A stretch of DNA of 64,000 nucleotides. It comes from Pseudomonas saponiphila. GTDB taxonomy: Bacteria; Pseudomonadota; Gammaproteobacteria; Pseudomonadales; Pseudomonadaceae. Under the pieces are notes generated by a model. That model made no database searches and was not told where the DNA came from. It saw nothing but the letters and a program-made list of their open reading frames with translations. Shown here piece by piece: positions 29,476-38,900 of the stretch (positions are counted from its first letter, which is position 1; each line of letters opens with the position of its first letter). The translations under genes were made by a program, and so were the position numbers. The stretch lies in assembly GCF_900105185.1 (NCBI RefSeq), contig NZ_FNTJ01000002.1:2108001-2172000 (forward strand), in the 5' to 3' direction.

Positions 29476-30816
29476 GTGTTTTCCCAATTCGCCCTGCACG
29501 AACGCCTGCTCAAAGCCGTGGCCGAGCTTAAATTTGTCGAGCCGACGCCGGTGCAAGCTGCGGCTATTCCGCTCGCGCTGCAAGGGCGTGACCTGCGGGT
29601 GACGGCACAGACCGGCAGCGGCAAGACCGCGGCTTTCGTCCTGCCAATCCTCAATCGCCTGATCGGCCCGGCGAAGATCCGCGTCAGCATCAAGACCCTG
29701 ATCCTGCTGCCGACCCGGGAACTGGCCCAGCAGACCCTCAAGGAAGTCGAGCGCTTCTCCCAGTTCACCTTCATCAAGTCCGGCCTGATCACCGGCGGTG
29801 AAGACTTCAAGGTCCAGGCCGCCATGCTGCGCAAGGTGCCGGACATCCTCATCGGCACCCCGGGCCGCATGCTGGAGCACCTCAATGCCGGCAACCTGGA
29901 CCTGAAGGAAGTCGAAGTACTGGTGCTCGACGAAGCCGACCGCATGCTCGACATGGGCTTTGCCGAAGATGTGCAGCGCCTGGTGGACGAATGCCCGAAC
30001 CGCCAGCAGACCATGCTGTTCTCCGCCACCACCGGCGGCTCCGGCCTGCGCGAGATGGTCGCCAAGGTCCTCAACAACCCTGAGCACCTGCAACTCAACA
30101 GCGTCAGCCAGCTCAACGAAACCACCCGTCAGCAGATCATCACCGCCGACCACAACCAGCACAAAGAGCAGATCGTCAACTGGTTGCTGGCCAACGAGAC
30201 TTACCAGAAGGCCATCGTCTTCACCAACACCCGGGCCATGGCCGACCGTATCTATGGCCGCCTGGTGGCCCAGGACTACAAGGCATTCGTACTGCACGGC
30301 GAAAAGGACCAGAAGGACCGCAAGCTGGCCATCGACCGCCTGAAGCAGGGCGGGGTGAAGATCCTGGTGGCCACCGACGTTGCCGCCCGTGGCCTGGACG
30401 TCGATGGCCTGGACCTGGTGATCAACTTCGACATGCCCCGCAGCGGCGACGAATACGTGCACCGCATCGGCCGTACCGGCCGCGCCGGCAACGATGGCCT
30501 GGCCATCTCGCTGATCTGCCACGGCGACTGGAACCTGATGTCGAGCATCGAGCGCTACCTCAAGCAGAGCTTCGAGCGCCGCACCATCAAGGAAGTCAAA
30601 GGCACTTATAGCGGCCCGAAAAAGGTCAAGGCCTCCGGCAAGGCCGCTGGCGTGAAGAAGAAAAAGACCGACGCCAAGGGTGACAAGAAAAAGGCCGTGG
30701 CCAAGTCGCCGACCAAGCGCAAGACCGCCAACCGCCCGAAAAGCGACAGCCTGGTCAGCCAGGACGGCCTGGCACCGCTCAAGCGCCGCAAGCCACAGGC
30801 GCCAGCGGCTGAGTAA
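29476..30816 (+). CDS. DEAD-box ATP-dependent RNA helicase
   Basis: 446 aa. Q motif (PTPVQAAAIPLALQG), motif I AQTGSGKT, motif II DEAD (VLDEADRMLDMGF), motif III SAT, and motif VI HRIGRTGRAG. The C-terminal tail (about residues 385-446) is very lysine-rich and probably binds RNA. GTG 29476 aligns with the start of the Q motif and follows GAGG; the open frame runs on upstream to 29302 over the promoter region. A strong terminator follows. Confidence 0.94.
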   Translation: MFSQFALHERLLKAVAELKFVEPTPVQAAAIPLALQGRDLRVTAQTGSGKTAAFVLPILNRLIGPAKIRVSIKTLILLPTRELAQQTLKEVERFSQFTFIKSGLITGGEDFKVQAAMLRKVPDILIGTPGRMLEHLNAGNLDLKEVEVLVLDEADRMLDMGFAEDVQRLVDECPNRQQTMLFSATTGGSGLREMVAKVLNNPEHLQLNSVSQLNETTRQQIITADHNQHKEQIVNWLLANETYQKAIVFTNTRAMADRIYGRLVAQDYKAFVLHGEKDQKDRKLAIDRLKQGGVKILVATDVAARGLDVDGLDLVINFDMPRSGDEYVHRIGRTGRAGNDGLAISLICHGDWNLMSSIERYLKQSFERRTIKEVKGTYSGPKKVKASGKAAGVKKKKTDAKGDKKKAVAKSPTKRKTANRPKSDSLVSQDGLAPLKRRKPQAPAAE

Positions 30817-30840
30817 GCCCGCCGCTTGCTGTCAATAAAA

Positions 30841-30867
30841 AGCCCGGACCTGATCCGGGCTTTTTTT
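30841..30867 (+). terminator. Rho-independent terminator after the DEAD-box helicase
   Basis: AGCCCGGA, loop CCTGA, TCCGGGCT, then seven T; 25 bp after the stop codon. Confidence 0.95.
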
Positions 30868-31224
30868 GGCTGGCTTTCAGAGGTACTCCGGGCCTCGATG
30901 GCTTCAACTGGCCTCAGGCTTCCCGAGCCATTTCGGCACCCCGGGCAATCTGGGCCATGCGCCGAGTTTTGGCTAAGCAGCCCAAGTTCGAAGAGACGCT
31001 TCTGGCGGATTAACAGGTTGTTGCCAAGAAACCTTCCCTGAAGATTCAGAAGTGTCTGATGTGTCAGTGGCAGGGTAAATCTAGTAGCGGCACCCGCTGC
31101 AGGGCCCGGATTCCGGGGGTTGTGCAGTTTGTTGGAGGCGTTCAACGCTTATTTGACGCCAGGTTGATGGCACATTAACATCCCCGCCCTTCCTTGACCT
31201 TGCTGCCCTTTCGAAGGATCGAAT
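30868..31224. other. Intergenic region upstream of the CDI locus
   Basis: About 357 bp between the helicase terminator and cdiB. No supported gene is seen. The promoter of the cdi operon must lie here; AAGGA precedes the cdiB start. I see no clear operator. Confidence 0.4.
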
Positions 31225-32967
31225 ATGTCTGTCTCCACCCTCGGGATGAGGTTGTGCTGCGCGCTGTCCTGCCTGCTGCTGACTGGCCCCTTGCACATGG
31301 CGCTTGCCGCCCCCTTGCCTGCACCGACGTTCAGCCCCGGTGACCAGGAGCTGATCCGCGACCGGCAGAACCGCCTGCTGGAAGAACAGCAGCGGCGACT
31401 CGAAGAACTCAAAGACCTGCCCGGCAAGAGCGCCACGCCTGTAGCGCCCAGCGCACCGGCCGACAGCCGCTGCTTCCCGATCAAGGACATCCAGCTCAAG
31501 GGCGCCGACTCGCTGTCCGCCAGCGAGCGTGACAGCCTGCTCAAGCCCTACATCGGCCAGTGCCTGGGCGTGCCCCAGCTCAACGAGCTGCTCAAGGTCA
31601 TCACCAACCGCTACCTCGAAAAGGGCCTGGTCACCAGCCGCGCCTACCTGCCGCAGCAGGACCTATCCAGCGGCCACCTGCAGGTGCTGGTGGTGGAAGG
31701 CAAGCTCGAAGGCCTCAAGGCCGCCGACGGCAGCAAGCTCAGCGCCCGCGAACTGAACATGGCCTTTCCCGGCAGCAGCGGTGAGCTGCTCAACCTGCGG
31801 CAGATCGAGCAGATGGTCGACCAGCTCAACCGCCTGCCGTCGAACCAGGCGCAGATGGAACTGGCCCCGGGCCAAGCCGTGGGCGGCAGCGAAGTGCTGG
31901 TCAAGAACAACCCGCAAAAGCCCTGGCGCGTCGGTCTGTCGCGCAGCAACGAGGGCCAGAAGAGCACTGGCGAACAACAGTGGGGCAGCTCTTTCGAATG
32001 GGACAGCCCTTTAGGCCTGGCCGACCAGTTGGTGCTGCGCGGTGGCCACGACGCCATCAGCGACCACCAGAAAACCTCGCGCAACGCCATGCTCTATTAC
32101 AACCTGCCGTTTGGCTGGTGGAACCTCAGCTACAGCTACAGCCAGAGCGAATACCGCTCCCTGGCTCAGGGGCAGGGCTTCAACTTCAAGCAGACCGGCG
32201 ACAGCCAGAACCACCAACTGCGCGTGGAGCGAGTGATCCACCGCGATGCCGTGAGCAAGACCTCGCTCAATAGCGGCCTGAGCTACCTGCGCACCAACAA
32301 CTACATCGAAGACAGCAAGCTCGCCAACAGCAGCAACCGCCTCAGCGAAGCCCAGTTCGGCATCAACCACGGCCGACGCATCGGCGGCGCGTTCGTCAAC
32401 TTCGACCTAGGGCTGCAGGACGGCATCGGCGCCTTCGATGCCCAGCGCGAAAACCAGCGTGACAAATATGGCAATCGTCAGGCCAACGCGCGCTATCGCA
32501 AATACACCGCCACCGCCAGCTACCTGCAGCCGTTCAAGCTGTGGGACGAGTCCCTGGTGTTCAGCAGCCTGGTCACCGGCCAGCGCAGCGAGGATGTGCT
32601 GTTCAGCTCGCAACGCATGAGCTTGGGCAGCCAGTCCTCGATCCGTGGCTACAAGGACCAGAGCCTCAATGGCGACAGCGGCTACTACTGGCGCAACGAC
32701 CTGCGCTGGAGTCGCCCGGTGACCTGGAACTGGCTGCGCCCGGCGTTCGCCGAGTACGGCACTGGGCTCGGCTATGACGTCGGCGCGATCCGCAACGACC
32801 GCTACAACGCCGAGCAGCATGGCCGCGTCTCCAGCGACTCCATCGAATTTTTCGCCCGCGGCAAGCACCTCGCCGCCAGCCTGACCTTCGCCCATTCCCT
32901 CGAGCGGCCAGATGCCCTGAGTGAGCGGGAAGCACCGATCTACTTCCGTTTGGACCTGTTCCTCTAA
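31225..32967 (+). CDS. cdiB: TpsB outer-membrane transporter of a CDI/two-partner secretion system
   Basis: 580 aa, ShlB/FhaC/HecB family. Signal peptide (about residues 1-29), N-terminal helix and linker rich in Q, R and L (RDRQNRLLEEQQRRLEELKD), two POTRA domains (about 75-230, including ITNRYLEKGLVTSRAYLPQQDL), then a 16-strand beta-barrel ending DLFL with terminal aromatic/hydrophobic residues. The VRGY-like L6 motif appears as SIRGYKDQSL. It exports the TpsA partner, whose gene starts 28 bp downstream. The pairing with a CdiA-type protein supports the symbol cdiB. Confidence 0.94.
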   Translation: MSVSTLGMRLCCALSCLLLTGPLHMALAAPLPAPTFSPGDQELIRDRQNRLLEEQQRRLEELKDLPGKSATPVAPSAPADSRCFPIKDIQLKGADSLSASERDSLLKPYIGQCLGVPQLNELLKVITNRYLEKGLVTSRAYLPQQDLSSGHLQVLVVEGKLEGLKAADGSKLSARELNMAFPGSSGELLNLRQIEQMVDQLNRLPSNQAQMELAPGQAVGGSEVLVKNNPQKPWRVGLSRSNEGQKSTGEQQWGSSFEWDSPLGLADQLVLRGGHDAISDHQKTSRNAMLYYNLPFGWWNLSYSYSQSEYRSLAQGQGFNFKQTGDSQNHQLRVERVIHRDAVSKTSLNSGLSYLRTNNYIEDSKLANSSNRLSEAQFGINHGRRIGGAFVNFDLGLQDGIGAFDAQRENQRDKYGNRQANARYRKYTATASYLQPFKLWDESLVFSSLVTGQRSEDVLFSSQRMSLGSQSSIRGYKDQSLNGDSGYYWRNDLRWSRPVTWNWLRPAFAEYGTGLGYDVGAIRNDRYNAEQHGRVSSDSIEFFARGKHLAASLTFAHSLERPDALSEREAPIYFRLDLFL

Positions 32968-32994
32968 TTCCGTTTTTTGCCTGAGATTCTTGAC

Positions 32995-35900
32995 ATGGAC
33001 GTTCGCCAATTTGCCTTCCTGGCCCGCCAGCCTTCGGCTGCCCTGCAACCACGCGACACCTTCTGGGGACTGTCGAAACGCGGGTTGGCGTTCATCCTCG
33101 CCAACATGATGTTCTGGCAGCCGGTGGTGGCGATGGCCGACGGCATCGTGGTCAACGGCAGCGGTACAACACTGGGGCAGGCGGGCAATGGCGTGCCCAT
33201 CGTCAATATCGCCACGCCCAACGGCAGCGGGCTGTCCCACAACCAATTCAGCGACTACAACGTCGGCCAGCAGGGCGTAATTCTCAACAACGCCACGCAA
33301 AACCTGCAGAACACCCAGTTGGGTGGCTACATCATCGGCAACAGCAACCTGGGTGGCCGCGCGGCCAATGTGATCCTCAACGAGGTCAATGGCGGCAGCC
33401 CCAGCCAGCTCAAGGGCTACACCGAAGTGGCCGGGCAATCGGCCCATGTCATCGTCGCCAACCCCTATGGCGTGACCTGCAATGGCTGCGGCTTCATCAA
33501 CACCCCCAAAGCCACCCTGACCACGGGCAAACCGGTGATCGAGAACGGCCAGGTGCAGCGTTACCAGGTGGACCAGGGCAGCGTTGCAATCGAAGGCGCG
33601 GGGCTCAACGCGAGCAATATCGACCGGTTCGAAATCATCACCCGCAGCGCGAAGATCAACGCCGAGATTCAGGCCAAGCACTTGGCGGTGATCGCCGGGG
33701 CCAACGATGTCGACGCCAAGACCTTGAACGCCACGGCCCGCGCCGCCAACCCGGCGGATGCGCCGCAACTGGCCATCGACTCATCAGCACTGGGCGGCAT
33801 GTACGCCGGGGCGATCAAGCTGGTGGGTACTGAGGCCGGAGTCGGGGTGAAGCTGGCGGGGGACATGGCCACCAGCGGTGGTGACCTGCAAATCGATGCC
33901 AACGGCAAATTGACCCTGGCTCGTGCTCAAGCCCAGGGCGACGTGCAACTCAAGGCGCAAGCGGTGCAACTGACCGAGTCGGTGTATGCCGACCGGAACG
34001 CCAAAGTGGTTGCCGCTGAAACACTCACGGTGGACAAAAACCTGACGGCGGGCGGCAACCTGCACCTCGAAGGTCAGCAGGTGGTCAGTCGCGGTCAGCT
34101 CAATGCGGGGCTCCAGCGGCAAGACGACACCCAGATCATTCATCCCGCCAGCCATTTGCAGCTTCAGGGTGGCAGTCTGACCAACACCGGCAGTATCAAC
34201 GCTCGGGGCCGTCTCACGACCGATCTGGAGCGCTTGGATAACCGGGGTGCGGAACTGGTGGCAGCGGGGGATCTGCACCTCAAGGCCGCAAGCATCGATA
34301 ACCGTGGCGGTCAGTTGATTGGCCATCAAGCCCTGAAGGTTGAAGGCGATAGTCTGGATAACCGTGGCGGGACCCTGGCCGCCGAGCGGTCACTCAAGGT
34401 GGCGCTCGACAGCCTGGACAACCGCGATCAGGGGCTGATCCTCAGCAAAAGCGCAGACTTGACCCTCAATGCCGGCAGCCTCGATAACCGCCAGGGCACC
34501 CTGCAAGCCAACCAGGGCGAGCTCAAGGCCAAGGTCAAGCAGGTCCTCGATAACGGCGGCGGCAAGATCCTCACGGGTGCCGGCAAACTGAGCCTGGAAG
34601 CTGATGAACTGCGCAACCAGCAAGGACGACTGAACGCCCAGACTGGCAAGCTTGAAGTCAAGAGCACGACCTTCGACAACACTCAGGGGCAGGCCCGCGG
34701 GGCGGCAGTCGAGATCAGCAGCAGTTCCCGTCTGATCAATGATCAGGGGCATGTACTGTCCACCGCAGGCGATTTGCAACTCAAGGGCGGCGAGGTCCGC
34801 AACAACGAGGGCGAGATCGCTAGCCAGAAGCACCTGCAAGTCTCCGTCGACAGTCTGCAGAACCAGAAGGGCAGCCTCAGCGCCGAAACCATCGGGCTGG
34901 CACTTGCCGGCAAGCTGGACAACGACGCGGGGCTGATCGAGTCCCGGGAAAGCCTCACGGTGGACGCCGGTTCAGTGAGCAACGCCAAGGGCCGTTTGCG
35001 GGCGCTGGGCGAGCTGGGCGAGAGCCGCTTCAGCATCGGTGGTCGTTTTGATAACGACCAGGGCCTGGTGGAGATCGGCAATCAGCGCTTGCTGCTGAGC
35101 AGTGGGGGCCTGAGCAACCAGCAAGGACTGGTGCGCCACCTGGGGCAGCAAGGCTTTGCGTTGTCCCTGGCGGACACCGGCAATGCCGGCGGCAGTTTCA
35201 TCACCAACAGCCGGCTGGATCTGGACCTGGCGGACTGGAGCAACACCAGCCAGATCCAGGCACAAAAGATCGGCTTGAAGGTCGGGACCTTCACCCAGAC
35301 CCGCACTGGCAAGCTGGTTTCGGTCGAGGGTGTCGAGGCGAGCGGCAATCATTGGATCAACGATGGCGGCCTGGAAACCGATGGCGACCTGAAGCTGATT
35401 CTCAGTGGTTCCTACCAGGGCAACGGCCTGCTCAAGAGCCAGGGGCGCATGACTTTCGCAGCCGCCCGCGCCGACCTTGGCCAGGAGGCCGAGGTGCGCA
35501 GCGGTGCTGCCGCCGATTTCACCCTCGGCAGTCACCTGCAGAACCTCGGCACGCTCACGGCCGCCGGTGACCTGCAACTCAAGGTCGACAGCCTGACCAA
35601 CCAAGGCACCCTGGGGGCGGGCAATGCCTTGCACATTGAAACCCCGACCCTGGTCAACCAGGGCGGGCTGATCTTCAGCGGCGCCGACATGCGGCTGGAA
35701 ACCAGCAGCCTGACCAACGACAAGGGTGACATCTACAGCCTTGGGCGCCTGGACGTGAATGCCCCGGGACAACAACCGGCCAGCCTGATCGAAAACATTT
35801 CCGGCACCATTGAAAGCGCCCATGGCATGCAATTGCTGGCCAACCGCCTGATCAACCGCAAGGAGAAGTTCGCCTTTATTCCGGCCCTGACCTCCGGGCG

Positions 35901-38900
35901 TATCACCTTGCACTTCACCGACAACTGCAAGGGCAAGCACTGTGCAGCCTCCTACTCGGTGACCGAGGTTTACGGCACGAAAATCACCGAGGATTCCCAG
36001 CGCGGTAACCTGATTTCCGGCGCCGAGCTGACCTTCAAGGGCGACAGCTTCGAGAACCAGTTCAGTACCGTTTCTGCCGCCGGTGATATCAGCCTGCAAA
36101 GTAACAGCCTGAAGAACATCGGTGCCGGTGGCGGCGAGATCCGTAATTACTCTTATTCGATCTACACCAAGAGCGACAGTGCCTATTACACCTTCGTCAA
36201 CAACATCGGGCGCTACAACGCCTACAACGACCCCAACTCTGCCAGTTACAACCCTACGGCGATGCCGCTGGGAGCGATTGCCCTCGGCAGCCTGATCGGC
36301 TTCAGCAAGGTCGAGACCTCCGGCAGTGGCGAAGTTGCCGCGGCAGTCATCCAGGGCGCCGGCAAGGTGGACATCACCGGCACCCAACTGCTGGAAAACA
36401 GCCTGATTCGTCCGGGTGAAACCGTAGCCGCCAGTGCCAGCCGGGTCGGCCTGACCGCCGTGGACAGCAGCACCCAGGCCCTGCCGCAGTTGAGCCTGCA
36501 AGCCGCTCCGGACCTGCAGCAACAAGCGGTCAACCCTCTGGCCTTGCCCGGTTTCAGCTTGCCGCAAGGTGACAGCGGCTTGTTCAAGGTCAGCCGCAAC
36601 CCGCAACACAAGTATCTGATCGAAACCAACCCGGCGTTCGCCAACCTCAAGCAGTTCATCAGTTCCGATTACCTGCTCAGCCGCATCGGTTTCAACAGCG
36701 ACCAGACCCAGCGCCGCCTGGGCGACGGGCTCTACGAACAACGGCTGATCCGCGAAGCGGTGATTGCCCGCACCGGCCAGCGTTTCATCGCCGGGCTGGA
36801 CAGCGACGAAGCGATGTTCCGCCACCTGATGGACAACGCGATCGCCAGCAAGACCGCCCTTGACCTGTCACCGGGTGTCGCCCTGACCTCAGCCCAGGTT
36901 GCGGCCCTGACCCACGACATCGTCTGGATGCAGGAGCAGCAGATCAACGGCGAGAAGGTCCTGGTACCGGTGCTGTACATGGCCCAGGCCAACAAACGCC
37001 TGGCGCCCAATGGCGCGCTGATCCAGGGGCGCGACGTGAACCTGATCTCCGGCGGCACCCTGGCCAACCAGGGCACCCTGCGCGCCAGTGCGCAACTGCA
37101 GGCCAGCGCCCAGAACATCGACAACAGCGGTCTGATGGAGGCCAACGAACGCCTGTCGCTGCTGGCCACCCAAAGCATCCGCAATGCCCAGGGCGGGATT
37201 CTCAAAGGCCAGGACGTCAGCCTGGTCGCGACCCAGGGCGACGTCATCAACGAGCGTTCGAAAGTCAGCCAGGACACCCGTTATGGCGGTGGAGTCCAGC
37301 ACAACGACTACCTCAACAGCGCAGCTCGGGTCGAGGCGGGCAACCGCCTGACTATCGACGCCGGACGGGATATCCGTAACAGCGGCAGCGTGCTCCAGGC
37401 TGGAGGGGATGCGAGTCTCAAGGCGGGGCGTGATCTGGCGCTGGTGGCCACTGAGCAAGTGAACAGCAGCAGCGGACGCCACAAGAAGACCAGCTGGAGC
37501 CAGAGCCAGACCACCCAGTACGGCAGTGAAGTGCAGGTCGGTGGCAATCTTTCCGCCACGGCCGGCCAGGATCTGCAGATGGTGGCCAGCAAGGTCGCGG
37601 CCCAAGGCAACCTTGCATTGGCAGCGGCGCGTGATGTTTCCATCGAAGCCGCGGCCAATGAGAGCCACCGCGCGTCGAAGAGCAAAAAGGTCACCAGCAG
37701 TAACGATCAGGTACGTCAGCAGGCATCCTCGGTGACCGCTGGCGGCGATCTGTCGATCAAGGCGGGTCAGGACCTGACCTTGGTGGCCAGCCAGGTGAAG
37801 GGCGAGCAAAACGTCGCGTTGGATGCCACTCGCGACCTTAGCCTGCTGTCCGCCAAGGACGAGAGCGCCTCTTTCTACTCGAAGAAGAGCAAAGGCTCCT
37901 TCGGACGTAGCAGCAGCAAGCAGCAGGAGAGCTACCACAGCACCAACATCGCCTCGGTGGTCGAGGCCGGGAAAGACCTGACCCTCAACACCAGCAAGAA
38001 AGCCGATGGTGGCATGAGCATCAACGGTGGCCGCGATGTCACGGTGATTGGCAGCCAGCTCAAGGCCGGTGCAGACCTGATGGTCGGCGCCACCGGTGAT
38101 GTGGCGATCCTATCCGGCGTTGAGGAGCACGGCTCCTACAGCAAGAAAACCAAATCCGGCTTCCTCGGCCTGTCGAAAAGCGGCAAGAGCCAGTTGCAAA
38201 CCACCGCGACCCAGGTCGGCAGCGAGCTGAGCGCTGGCAACGATGTGGTGGTGGCCGCAGGCAACGATATCCGCCTGCGGGCCAGTGAAACCAAGGCCGG
38301 CAACGATGTGGAACTGCGTGCCGGGCTGGTCAAGGACACGGGTGACATCAACCTGGTTTCGGCCAACGACAGCGCCTACAGCCGCAGCGAGCAGTACAAG
38401 AAAAAGGTCGGGCTGTCCTCCTCCGGGGCCAGCGTTTCCTTTGCCTCGGCCAAGGAGTCCGGACGCCAGGCGCAAAGCAACACCAGCGTGGGTAGCCAGG
38501 TGCTGGCCGAGCGCGATGCGAGCCTGAAAGCCGAGCGCGACATCAACGTGGTGGGCAGCGGCATCAGCGCCGGGCGCAATGTCAGCCTCGACGCCGGCCG
38601 TGACGTCAATGTGGTGGCGGCACAGAACAGCTCGGCGGAGCAGGACTGGAAAAAGAACAAGCAAGTCGGCGTGGGCGTCAGCAGTGACGACAACGGTGTG
38701 AGCTTCTTCGCCGGGGCCGAGCGCAACAAGGAAAAGAACCGCGTCGAAACCCAGACCGCCGCCGCCAGCCAGATCAGCGCCGGTGCAGACCTGTCGGTCA
38801 ACGCCAAGCGCGACATCAATCAAATTGGTTCCGACCTCAAGGCCGAGCACGACATCAACCTGGTGGCCGGCCGCGACATCAAGATCGACGCCGCCCGGGA